This document shows, piece after piece, positions 38,571-50,240 of a stretch of 64,000 nucleotides of DNA. The DNA is from Excoecaria cochinchinensis (taxonomy: Eukaryota; Streptophyta; Magnoliopsida; Malpighiales; Euphorbiaceae), in NCBI GenBank assembly GCA_947683425.1, contig CANTUQ010000031.1, positions 1,933,001 through 1,997,000 on the forward strand, read 5' to 3'. The translations under genes and the position numbers were made by a program. Numbering within the stretch: the first letter of the stretch is position 1; each line of letters opens with the position of its first letter. The notes below the pieces were generated by a model, which was given only the letters and a program-made list of their open reading frames with translations, was not told where the DNA came from and did not search any database.

Positions 38571-38580
38571 TATTTATAAG
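38571..38580 (-). promoter_or_regulatory. TATA box of TAT solo LTR
   Basis: The minus strand reads CTTATAAATAGG, about 810 bases from the sense start of the LTR (39390). The homologous site is seen in the nested TAT LTR at 45955-45964. Confidence 0.55.
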
Positions 38581-39395
38581 TGAATGAGGATGAAGATGAA
38601 AAATTTAAATCTTTTTGATATTCAAAATTTAAAAATAAAATCCTTTTTAAAATTTGAATTTAAAAACAAAATCGTTTTTAAAAGTTAAATCCTTTTTAAA
38701 ATTTGAATTTAAAAACAAAATCCTTTTTAAAATTTGAATCCTTTAAAGATATATATCAAATCCATTTGAATTTAAACCTGATTTTAGAAAATAAAATCAA
38801 ATATTTTTAAATTCAAATTAAATTTAAGGATAAAATCAAATCCTTTTGAATTCAAATTAGAATTTAAAAGATGAAATTAAATTCTTGACATTTATCTTAA
38901 GGATAAATAAAATAAAATTAAATTAAATTAAAAATTAATTTATTAATTTTAAAAAACTGAAAAATATATAAAAATACCAAAAATGAGATAAAAAATTAAT
39001 TTTGGGAAAAAAATCATGAAAAAAGGCCAAAAAATGCATTTTCGGTGAAATTGGCCGTTTTGCGGTGGAATTGGGCCTGCGCCGCGCGCTGGCAGGCGAG
39101 ACGGGAGAGCGACGGCTCGCGCGTACAGGCACTGCGCCCGCGCGCTGCCGCAAGGCGCCGCCGTGGCCGACGCTCGAAATTTTTTATTTTTTTATTAAAA
39201 ATTAACTAAAAATACTACAATTTCTAAACCCCATTTTTCAAATCTAATTTTAAAAATATTTTTTATTTTTTCACTCTAAAATACAAATTTGACCAGGAAA
39301 TCATCACTTTTAACTTTTTTGCCTGTGAGTAGGCATCTTATTATCATTGGATAACTCTGATCTCGGCTATCTCAAGACCCGGTGTCTACACACAC

Positions 39396-39481
39396 ACTAC
39401 GGTCTTTACCATGCATCTAAGTAACGAGAAGATGTATCAGGATATGAAGCAGTTCTACTGGTGGTCTGGGATGAAGAGAGA
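39396..39481 (+). pseudogene. Tekay pol fragment, integrase zinc-finger region, second part
   Basis: This continues the scrap at 33803-34072 after the TAT solo LTR. It reads SNEKMYQDMKQFYWWSGMKR, matching the HPGSEKM...WSGMKR block of element F. One extra base near 39400 shifts the frame. It is ended by another TAT LTR at 39482. Confidence 0.85.
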
Positions 39482-40842
39482 TGTAGACACCGGGTCCTGA
39501 GTTAGCCTAGATCGAAGTTACCCAATGATGATAAGATGCCTTGTCACGGGCAAAAAGGGTTAAAAGTGATGATTTCCTTGAAAATTTGCATTTTAGAGTG
39601 AAAATTTGAAAAATAATAAAAAAATATTTTAAAAATTAATTTTGAAAAATGGAAGTTTGAAATTATGTTATTTTTAGTCAATTTAGAAAATTAAAAAAAA
39701 TTCGGATCGCGAGTGTTGGGCATGGCGCCGTGCCTGCGGCAGCGCGCAGGCCCGCTGGCGCCCAGGTGCCCAGCGCGCTGGGCGCGAAGAGGCGACGCAA
39801 TGCTGCGCGTCGCTAAAAGCGCGCGCAGCATTTCGCGCGCAGAGTGGCTGCAGGAAGCTCGCCCCTCTATAGCGACGGGCTTCCCTCAGTTGCTGGCCGT
39901 CACTATAGGGTCTAAGACCCTTTTTTCCGATTTTTTCACCCAAAAATCATTTTTTTATCCCATGTTTTAAGGGTTTTTGAGTCCAAATTAAATTCTAAAA
40001 ATATTTTCTTAGATAATTAATTAATAAAACTTGGTTTTATCATTAAAAATAAAAGAATTTTGTGTTAAAATAAATTTGTTTTCCTTAATTAAATTAGGGC
40101 AACTTCTTTTTTATCTTATAAATACTTTATGATGAAAAATAAAAAGGGGGGCCTCCACATTCATTTTTTTTAGACCTGAAATTTTCAGAATTCTTCTTCT
40201 TCTATTTTCTCTTCAAAAAAATTTCAGATTTCTCTTTTAATTAATAAGGTTTAATTGAGATTGGAGAATTAATTTTCAATACTTAATTATTCCAATTGGT
40301 TCTTTTGTTTGGCTCCAAGAAAATTAATCATTCACTTCAAAATCATTTCTTTTCGATTTCAAGCATCCAAATTAATTTCTTTGTTTCATTCATAAACAAA
40401 AATAATTAATTTCATTGCTAAATTATTTTTTCAAGCAATTTTTCAGAAAATCATCACTTTTTCTTCATAAAATCCAATACTCTGAGGGTAAATATTCTTA
40501 GCTCCATTTCTATTTTCTTTTATTTTTATATTTAATCTATTCTCATATATTTTGTTGTTTGTATTGATTTATTTATTGTTTTCATTTATTTACTTGTTGT
40601 ATTGAATTTATATTTGTTCTATTTAATTGTTTATGTATGATTTTATTTTTATTCATGTGAATATTGATTTCTTTTGATTCTTAACATGTAAATAATTTAT
40701 TTTATTTTGATTCCTCATTATTTTTAACATGTAAATAATTAATTAACTTAAATTAATCTTTTTGCCATGTAAATAGTTTGTTTTAATTATGAACACATCA
40801 ATTAACCTTGTCATATATCATTATTATTTTCATCATTCTTTT
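39482..40842 (+). repeat. TAT-type LTR fragment (plus sense)
   Basis: It starts TGTAGACACCGGGTCCTGAG at 39482. It has the GC-rich island (39713-39860, CGCGCAGGCCCG-like palindromes), a TTATAAATAC TATA-like site near 40117, the CTCTGAGGGTAA block at 40478 and text running to ATTTTCATCATTCTTTT near 40835, which matches the reverse complement of the solo LTR around 37870-37900. The remainder of the LTR is absent; it abuts an inverted pol fragment. Confidence 0.8.
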
Positions 40843-42784
40843 GTTTACTAACTTTGAACTCATTGCTCGGCTCTTTGAACTCATTGCCATCGCTATCTGC
40901 TAGAATTATCGCTCCTTTTGACAACAGCTTTTTGAGGATGAAAGGACCTTCCCATATCGGTCTGAATTTTCCCCTTATATCTGGCGCACCCGGTGTCATT
41001 TGTTTGAATACTAAATCTCCCTCCTTCAGCAGGTGTTTCTTGACTTTCTTTTCGAATGACCTGGCGAGCCTTTTTTGATAAATCTAATTGTGGTAATAGG
41101 CCCTCAGCCTGCTCTCATCCAGTGTATTCAGATATTGCAACTGTTGCTGTGGCCATTCAGCCTCCGAAATTTGGGCCTCCATGACCACCCTCAATGATTT
41201 GAGTTCTATCTCAATTGGCAGTACCGCTTCCATCCCATACACTAAAGAATACGATGTGGCTCATGTAGAGGTTCTGACAGTAGTTCTATAACCCCACAGT
41301 GCAAAAGGCAACTTTTTCGCCCAGTCCTTATAGTTCTGAACCATCTCGGCCAGGATTTTCTTAACAATCTTGTTGGCGGCTTCTACTGCCCCATTAGCTT
41401 GTGGGCGATAGGGAGAGGACTTGTGATGTTCGATGCCGTATTTCTGAAGTAACTTCTTCATTTTTGCCAGGAATTGGACCTATTGTCGGATACAACGTGA
41501 TGTGGGAGACCGTATCTACATATCAGGTTCTTTTCAATGAATCTGGCCATATCAGATTCGGCCTCTACCCATTTAGTAAAATAGTCGATAGCGACTATGA
41601 TGAATCTATGTCCATTGGAGGCCATGGGGTGTATCTCTTCGATAATATCTATCCCCCAAGGTGCGAACGGCCAAGGCGACGTCAAACTGTGGAGTTTCAA
41701 AACCGGCAAGTGCCTCAAATCTGCATACTGCTGACATTGCTTTACGTACTTCGAGCAATCTATATCCATGGTGAGCCAGTAGAACCCCTGTCTCATGATC
41801 TTCTTGGCCAGCACTAAACCATTCATGTGCGCCCCACAAACACCGGCATGAGTTTCCTCCATTACCCTTACGGCCTCTTTTTCATCCAGGCATCAACTTC
41901 TCACTTATACAATACCCCATCAATGTAGATGAATTAAGTAAATAACCTGCGAATCAACCTCTGGTCTTTTTCGATGGCCTCTTCTGGGAACGTTGTGTTC
42001 TCTAGTTAATTTTTGATATCGTGGTACCACGGCCTTCCATCGACAACTTCCATTTCCATTACAGAGTTGGACTCAAAGCTAGGCCTCTCAGAACTAGAAA
42101 TAAACATAGGCTTCATAACTACTCCCTCCGGGTTATCCCATATTAACACTAGAGTTGCAAGCGCATCGGCTAACTGGTTTTTGTCCCTTGGAACAAAGTG
42201 AAATGTGCATATTTCGAACTGATTGCTTAAATCTTTTAAGCATTTCACATATGGCATCAACCGCTCTCCTTTAATGGCCCACTTGCCCCGAATTTGTTTG
42301 ATTACTAGCGATAAAAACACCTCCATGCTCTTTTCCCCTAGGGCTATTAAGGCTTCTAGTCCGAAAGTGCATGCTTCGTATTCGGCTTCGTTGTTGGTTA
42401 CCTTATATCCTATTTTTTAGCCAATGGGAGTTTTTCATCATCCGGGGTTGTTAGAATAATTCCTAGTCCTGCCCCTTTGCTATTTATAGCTCCGTCAAAG
42501 TGCATTTGCCAACCTTGTACTGCGATAGTTGCCATATCCTCATCCGAAAAATTGAACTCATACGAATCTCCTTAGACCGGGTGTTCAGCTAGAAACTCTG
42601 CTACTGCGTGCCCTTTGATAGTCTTCCGGGTGATGTACCCAACTTCAAATTCCTATAATAATAACAGCCACCTCCCCATTTTCCCTAGCAAAGATGGAGC
42701 CTCCTGCAGGTATCTAAGAGGATTTTGTTTTGCCACCGCTTGTACCTTGTAAGAGTGAAAGTAGTGTCCCAACTTCTTGGAGGC
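40843..42784 (-). pseudogene. TAT/Ogre-type pol fragment: RNase H, extra RNase H, integrase
   Basis: From 42784 downwards the minus strand shows the end of RT/RNase H (SKKLGHYFHSYKVQAVAKQNPLRYL), then a second, archaeal-type RNase H domain (MHFDGAINSKGAGLGIILT near 42490, NNEAEYEACTFGLEALIALG near 42370, LADALATL near 42150). Next is the integrase: HAGVCGAHMNGLVLAKKIM HHCC region at about 41860, GIDIIEEIHP and VAIDYFTKWVEAE core near 41620, and SPYRPQANGAVEAANKIVKK with the catalytic Glu near 41400. It ends with the GKFRPIWEGPFILKKL tail near 40960. The dual RNase H is diagnostic of the TAT lineage. Stops and frameshifts abound (for example around 41470-41560). The upstream pol was displaced by the insertion at 42785. 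Confidence 0.88.
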
Positions 42785-43926
42785 TGTAGACACCAGCTCC
42801 TGAGGCAGTCCAATATCATAATTACCCGATGATGAAAGTGATACTTGCCACAAGTAAACGTGTCAAAAATGATGTTCTCCTTGTCGAAAAATCCATTTGC
42901 CCCTCCAAAATTTGCAGTGCGAAAATTGGCATTTTTCTCTCATTTTTTTATTATTCCTTTTTATTATTTTTATTTCTTTTCTTTTCTTTTTATTTTATTT
43001 TTTTTCTTTTTTTCCTTTCGAGTGCTATATGTGCGGGCCGCGCCCACATGAGGAGGCAACGCGCACCTGCTGGCGAGCACAGCAAGGGCTGCGCGTGCCC
43101 CCTGGGGGCAGGTCTCGCGAGAGCGCGCATCCCCCCTTGGGGCGCGTCTCGCCCCTCTGCACGTGGCCTTCTTGTTCTTTTCTTTGCGCAGTCATTTCCT
43201 GCATTTTCTCTGTCAATTTTGCAGTCTGATTTCTCTGTTTCTTTCACGTTTTTATGCTTTTTCCGGTTAACTAAAAAGAAATAGACTTTGTCTCTTGCCA
43301 TTTTTGGGCAAGACAGAAAATCAAAATGAGGCCTTGGCTCTCATTTTAAGGGGGGCTGCATTTTTTCAGAGGGAGAAGAGAGAAAGTTTTCTCTCAAGCA
43401 AAGGGGCAGCCGAAAAGATTTTAAAAGCAAAAAAATATTTAGATTTTTTGAGTCTAGCTTTTCTTCTTCTTTTTTCTTCAAAAATATTTTTTCATCCGTG
43501 GATTTGATTTAAGTAAGGAAAATCAATTTCCTTTATCTTGGATCATTCCTCTAAAATTATTTTCATAATATTTCAAGAAACTTAGATTTTTTCTTAAGAT
43601 ATTCTGGTGTTTATCACCACAAAAATCGACAAGGAGGACGGATCAAGGCATCTTATTTTTCGATCTATAAATTCTGAGGGTAAACACTTGGAACCATTTT
43701 CATTCATTTATTTCCTCCTATATATTATTTATTGTTATTAGTATTTTTTTTCCTTTTGCTACTAATACCATATCTATTGCCTAATATTTTTGAGGTTATT
43801 AATATTGCCACTGTTGACATATTCATGTAGCTATTTACTAGATTTTCCTTATGCTTCTTTTAGTTTAATTTGTGTAGTTTTATTTTGATTGTTTTATCGC
43901 CATCTCTTTTTCTTCCTTGTTGTTAC

Positions 43927-44089
<163 letters not shown>

Positions 44090-44161
44090 ATTTCATTTTG
44101 CCATCATTTTTATTATCATCTTTATCTTTGGCTTGATTTATTTTAATCCTATTTTTCATGT

Positions 44162-46659
44162 TGTGACGTGCGCCGAACCCCGGGGTGCCCCGAACCGCCC
44201 GCCTTCAAGGCAATCAGGATGACGTTCATGAGAACTTGTAGGAAATTACAAGTGCGTCTATTTTGGGTAACAAGGAGGGTTCTTGGAATTGCCACCCAAT
44301 AGAATATTGGGAAATGTCGTCTAGCCTCAGTGAGCCTAAAACATCACTATGATGTCCATCATAGGCAAGCCGGAGGTGTCTTGGAGGTTTTCATGATAGA
44401 GCGGCCCTCTAGCCTCACGCTTGGGCAAACCAGAGATGTCTTGGAGGTATCCACCTTAATAGAACATTAAGATGGCCCTCTCGCCTCGTGGTGCCTAGGA
44501 CTGTGCAAGTTTGAGCCTTTTTTACGGGTCACAAGAGGTGTCTTGGAGGTTTCCACCCCAACAAAATGCCGAGGTGGCCCTCTCGTCTCATTGAGCCCAA
44601 AGACCAGAGTAGGTTCGGGACTTCCCATTTATTCATACCTTGATTAAGTTTATATTCGAGTTTTGAATTTATCGTTTCATCCCATTTCATTCAGTTTAAT
44701 GCAGTTAAATTAAAACTCAGATTGTCCATTCAGGGAAGGCAGTAAATAAAGCATAATTAAAATAAGGAGTGCAAAAATAAATTACAACAAAACTAGGGAC
44801 GGAATACAACCCCCATGATAAATTGCAAGCGATTCATACATAAATCGGGATATATATTAGAAGTGAGGACATTGGTCCTCGCATGCATATTTATTGCAAA
44901 ATGGTTTTGAGGCGTTGATTTTTATTTTTTAAAAAACAGGACATTGGTCCTCAATTTGTAAGATAAAACCCCATTTTAATTAATAAAAAAAAGATTTAAT
45001 CATTTTTTACATTAGCGGAAAAGTATAAAAAAAAAACAAACATTATTCACAACAGCAATATAATAAAGAAGATAAAGTCTAGAGAATGAACCCGAGAGAA
45101 GACCCTTAAGTCTTCGCAATAGCTTTTACACCGAATGGCTCCAAATCCGTGCAACAAATCAAAATAATAACTAACATAATAAAGAACACGTTAATATAAA
45201 TTAAAATAAAATAAATATGAAGTTAAATAGTAAGGAGGAAAATGAAAGAAATTGAATAAGAAAACCATTTTAGAATGAAAGAAGAGAAGAAAAGAGATTA
45301 AGTGGAAAAGGAGGCCCAAGGACGGCCCAAGATGTATGGCCGACGGCGTCCCTGGGAGCGATAGACAGGCATAAGGGCAAACCGTGAAGTCCCATCGCTC
45401 AATCGGTGATCCTTATGCCCATCGGTCAACTCTGTTTTCGAACAGTAACCTAAAAAGTTAAGTTTTTGTTTTAATTTGAATAAAAGGGATTTTTATGCAA
45501 GAAATTAATGATAATAACTGAATTCAAAGTAACAGGTCCAGAATATTTACCCTCGGATTTTTAGCTCATGAAGGTGAACATTGCAAGATGTTGACTCCTC
45601 AATTTCTACAAGGATCGGATCGTGATCATGCGAACGGAAGAGATTATTGGTTGCAAAAATCTCACTTTGAGAAATAAACCAAAAGAAGGAGATTGTTTTC
45701 TCTTTCTTGGAATTTGGACAGTAATAAATATTTAAATTAGCTAGATGGATGAAAACAAATGGATCTTGCTTCCTCGGATTAGCGTAATCCGAGAATAAAA
45801 GAAAAGAAAATTTTGAAAGAAAATTTGTTTTTATAGAAACTGAAAAGAAATCTTATGTGGAAAATTACTCAGCTTTTGTTTTCTAATGAAAAGTTTCTCT
45901 AAACAATAATTTCTCAGTAAAATTTTTCAACCCCTAAAGCTGAATCCCCTTCCCCTATTTATAGATATAGGAGGAAATTTCAAATAAGTTTAAATTTTAA
46001 ATTCAGATTTGAAGAGGATTTTTCGAAATCAAATCAAAACCAAATGATTTTTAAAATATTACTAAAATCAAATCTAATATTCAAAAATATTTGAAAAGAT
46101 TTGGGAAATTCAAAAGGATTTTCAAGATATTTTGTAAAATCCCCCCAAATATTGTAGAATTCGGCAGTTAAAACAACCAGATCACCGACCGACGGGCTTC
46201 CGGTGGACTACTGATGGGCGTCAATTGCAAGGGGCACCAGCAGTCATTTGACTGGTAAGCCCTACACGTGGCATGAGAGACAGCCCGTCGCTCACTTGAG
46301 AGATGGCCTGTCGCTTCGACGTTGGAGATGGGCGTCTCACGTGAGCGACGGCCCGTCGATCGTCGTGGGAAAAGGGCCTCTCACGTTAGCGAAGGCCCGT
46401 TGGTCGACATGGGAAACGGGCCTCTCACGTGAGCGACGGACTACTTCACCGACAGGCTACCCGTCTGTGGGTTCAAATGCCAATTCTAAAAGTTGAACTC
46501 TTTTCGACTGTCCAGAATCCCCCATTTACCCAGAACTCCTCCGATGCTTATAAAACTGGCGAACAAACATCCACAACTTCAGTCCCTCGTTCGAAAATCG
46601 ACGTTAGTTTCTTCATCGGGTAACTCTGATCTGGACTACCTCAGGACCCAGTGTCTACA
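44162..46659 (-). mobile_element. TAT-type solo LTR nested in the TAT 5' LTR
   Basis: The ends are TGTGACGTGCGCCG (44162) and CAGTGTCTACA (46659), 2.5 kb, in minus sense. Flanks are CATGT (44157-44161) and CGTGT (46660-46664), a 5-bp duplication with one mismatch. TATA box CTATAAATAG is at 45955-45964 (minus). A palindromic array with GAGCGACGGCCCGTCG and ACGTGAGCGACGG words lies at 46190-46450, and a CGAGGGTAAATATTC-like block is near 45550. It lies head-to-head against the LTR it invaded, so the two sense strands oppose each other. Confidence 0.88.
45955..45964 (-). promoter_or_regulatory. TATA box of nested TAT LTR
   Basis: The minus strand reads TCTATAAATAGGGG. It is in the same context as the TATA-like site of the solo LTR at 38571-38580. 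Confidence 0.55.
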
Positions 46660-47816
46660 CGTGTAGATTGTTTGTTCATTAAATTATTTTGCCCAATATT
46701 TATTTCATCTTTACTTGATTAATTTTAGAATCATTACTAATATTTATGATATTATTTTTTGTGTGGGATTTAAATGTGACTTTCTTTATGTGAGCATCCC
46801 CGTGACCTTCCGGGTGGGTCACCATGCATAGGAGACTGCGTTGTTCGGTGAGACCTTTCCTATTCCCTCTCTTTGTGTTGTGTTTGTTTACAAATAAATA
46901 TTTTATTTATGCATGCGTGAGATAAAAAATCACAAAAATATTTTTATAATTAAATTAGAGTTTTTACTAATAAAATTGGGACCAATGTCCCTCCTTTTTA
47001 GCCAAGGAATGTAAAATGACACAATAAAACGAAGAATTAAGTTTTCTCCAAAAATGAGATCACTCATCCCTGTTTTTCAAACCAGCAATCAATTAACTCT
47101 TCTATCCCTCTTCAAATAAGCGCGAAGGAACTAATGTTCCAAAACCTTCAAATAAGTACGAAGGAACCATTGCTCCTAAACCACATGAATGTCCCGATTT
47201 ATGCATGTTTTTCTTATGTTTGATTTTGATTGTTTAAATTCATGTATTTTCTTTTGGGGCCCTTGTATTTAATTTTGGGGCAACATTATTTAATTTCTAT
47301 TTGGGATTGTATTTCGTCCCAATTTACATATTTAAATATTTTTTATTGGGGTTGTATTCTGCCCCAATTTCTCTTGTAATTGTGTGCTTGGCGTGTTTAC
47401 TGCTTTCCTTTATCGCTTTATTTATTGCTTTCCTTTATATCTTTTGAGTGCTTGCAATAAGCCTTTAATTAAATGCATAAATTGTGTGAGATAAGAGATA
47501 GAATTTTTGGAAGTTAAAAACTCATTTATAATTAACCAAAGCATAAATAAGAGTGAAGTTCCGAACACAATCTCTGGTTTAGACCGTAGAGGTTAGATGA
47601 CCTTTCCCAATTTCTGGTAAATTGGGTGGCGACTCCAAAATACCTCAAAGGTGCTTAAAGGTACCATGAGGCTAGATGATCCTTTCTAATATTCTATTGG
47701 GAAGGAGACATCCAAGATGTCTCATGGCACCCAAGATCAAAAAGACGTGAACCAATCCCTCGAATCCTAAAAGCGGATTCAACGAGGGCCTTTCCCAGGT
47801 TCGGCGCGCGTCACAG

Positions 47817-47835
47817 TGGCGACTCCGCTGGGGAC
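47817..47835 (+). other. Primer-binding site of giant TAT element (tRNA-Arg)
   Basis: TGGCGACTCCGCTGGGGAC directly follows the LTR end with a one-base gap. This matches the tRNA-Arg type primer site known for Ogre/TAT elements and supports plus orientation. Confidence 0.9.
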
Positions 47836-48765
47836 TGTTTGTGACTTTGCTCTGAAAGATACATTAGAGCCTTAGAACTATGTTAGTTGGTACCCTATCT
47901 TACCCCGGTGCATTCTCGAAGCACGACCCTACTTTCACTTATTGTAGGGAAGTGTTAGGGATGATCACCAACCCAAACCTCGTACCATTAATGGTATATC
48001 AAATGGAGACTCGATCGGTCATCACGCTCGTGATGAGCTAGACCCATTGGCAGGGACCATGCTTGGGTAGACCTAAAAAATCACCATCGACTAAAGCCCA
48101 TGTAATGACAAATAGAAACTTCCACTAGGTGATATGCTCCTTAATACGATGCTTGTGATATGGGCCATCACGTATTAAACAAAATCAAGCAAATTATGTG
48201 GTTCTTTATCAAAGGCTTTCATGCCCCGGTAAGCCCACCTTAACTTGATTGAATTGTCCAAATACATGATGGCCAAAATTCATACATATGTACATTAGAT
48301 AAGAGTGTTATGCTGCCGATTTTTCACCGTGCACCACACGTGTCTGATGGGTTCCCTGTTAACCCTCGAATGAAGCCCACCTAAGAAAGAGACCGCACGA
48401 CCTCATATGTGGGAGTGATAAGGTTGGAAGGATCTATCTGCTTGCATGTGGTTGTGCATACTACACAACATGCTCGTGCATCGCATGTCATTCATGCATG
48501 TTAATAAAATAAATATGTGTGTATATAAATAATAATATATTTTCTCTCATGCTATGCGTGTATATATCTTTTCATCTGCATGTTATTTTTTCACGTGTAC
48601 ATATCATCCTGCGTGTAATTTCTTCCATGCATCCCATCATATTGTGGTAATCCATTGATCTCGCACTCATTAAAGACCATTTGCATGGCACAATCATGCA
48701 TTGTATATGTCATCCATGCATCATTCTAACAATCTTGATCTTTTAGCCACCATAGATTCATCCAA
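47836..48765 (+). other. Untranslated leader of giant TAT element
   Basis: About 0.9 kb of non-coding leader lies between primer site and gag. I see no ORF or known motif. Text such as ATGCATG-rich repeats near 48490-48720 is unremarkable. Packaging signals are expected here but not recognisable. Confidence 0.5.
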
Positions 48766-50240
48766 GTGGACTTGGGTTCTGACGGTCGACTAGTGAGGAC
48801 AGACTCGCCCTTTGGGTTGCTGGAACTAGTGCCTGTTTGGGATTCTGAGTCACTATCTACAGCTAGTGAATCATCCTCCATGGTAGAAGAAACCGGAGCT
48901 TTCACTACTCAAGACCTTGCTAGGAGACTGGAGGACTTTAAAAGGTGAATGTTGGACATGATGGGCACCATGGCAGAAAGGATTGCTCACCCCCCTGCTC
49001 AACAAGCACCTGTCGCTCCACAACCACCAGCAGCCCCTCCTCGAGGGCAAGCCGAACCACTTGCTGGTGGGGAGGCTCCCCTCGCTAGAGTCGTTGTCCA
49101 TTAACCTATAAATGAGCCTAAAGCTGCTGCTATGCCAGTTGAGCCAAGAAGAGCAAGGATCTCAAACCCTGATGAGGATTTTACAATGGAAGAGGAGGTT
49201 GAGGAGATAGCAAGCTGTGAGGGGTAGAGCACCCAGGGTAGAAGACGAGGCTATGAGAGGTATGAGACAGCAAATTGAAGCAATCACTCGCCTATTATCA
49301 GCTGGTAAGGGAATTCACCCCGAGGACAGAGATTTGGGGGATAAGGAGCTGCTTCCCCAAAGGTTTAGGATGCCTGAGCTGCTGAAGTTTGACGAAATAT
49401 CGGACCCATCTGCACACATCAAGCAATACACCCTGGTGATGCAGAGCATAGGGCTGACTAAGAGGCAAAAGTGGATTATTTCTATCTCAGTCTACCGGGG
49501 TCCGGCAGTAGACTAGTATCATGGGTTGGATAGGAGATCCAAAGAGGACTGGAACCGTCTGATTGATGAATTCATGAGGCAGTATAACTGCAGCACTAGA
49601 ATGGAGTTCACCCTAAAGGACCTCGAGCTTCTACAGCAAAAGAATGATGATTCGTTCCACAAATACCTCACTAGGTGGAGAAACAGGGTCATGGAGATGA
49701 AGCAAAAACTCGACACCACTGATCAAATCAAATTATTCATGAGGAACTCCTGTCCTTACTTGAGGGACTTGCTTAGCTTCAAGGGGCTCAGAGATTGGGA
49801 GTCGCTCAAAGACATTGCTGTAGAGGTTGAGGCGGCTTACCTAGTGAGGAAACCCAGCCAAAATAACTTTGCTGGGAGAAACTTTGGGAACCAGTCAGGG
49901 TACAAATCAAGCGGAGCTGGAAGTAGTAATGGTAGAAATGGTAAGACAGCCGAAGTTTCAGCCACCGGAGCAGAACAGGGCCAGCGGTACTTTTCTAACT
50001 TGGGTCGACCTCTATCCTAGGTGTTGGAGAGACTAATGAAGGAGGGCAAGTTGTAGCCATTGCCACCTAGACCAGCTTTAAGTCAGGGATAGCCGGGGCA
50101 TAAAAGTGATCAATACTGCGCCTACCATCAACACACTGGGCATCTCACAGACCATTACCGGATCTTGAGGGGCAAAATCCAGGATCTCATCGACTCCAAG
50201 TAGATCACGGACCCTAAAAGAGAGAGAAGAAGAAGAAGAA
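48766..50240 (+). pseudogene. TAT-type gag, broken by stops
   Basis: One interrupted frame. The N-terminal segment (about 48766-49200) is rich in Pro/Ala and Glu. The capsid-like core runs FRMPELLKFDEISDPSAHI (about 49370-49430), YHGLDRRSKEDWNRLIDEF (about 49517-49575) and ELLQQKNDDSFHKYLTRW (from about 49626), typical of TAT gag. A zinc-knuckle-like CAYHQHTGHLTDHYR follows at about 50120-50165. Stops lie at 48946 (TGA), 49513-49517 (TAG), 50018 (TAG) and further TAGs near 50053, 50087 and 50203; a frameshift lies near 49205. Gag would form the particle packaging element RNA. No protease, RT or integrase follows in the next 12 kb of this element, so it is gag-only. Confidence 0.85.

Larger units (their letters stand above)
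34073..39390 (-). mobile_element. TAT-type solo LTR, TSD CACAC
   Basis: The ends are TGTGACGCGCG (34073) and GGTGTCTACA (39390), with CACAC at 34068-34072 and 39391-39395. Sense is minus, starting TGTAGACACC. It contains solo LTR E (34853-37224), so its own length is about 2.9 kb. A TATA box (CTTATAAATA, minus, 38571-38580), a GC-rich island (39060-39175), a CTCTAAGGGTAA block near 38255 and an AAT microsatellite (37714-37803) occupy the same places as in other TAT LTRs here. The small ORFs inside are shadows. Confidence 0.9.
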
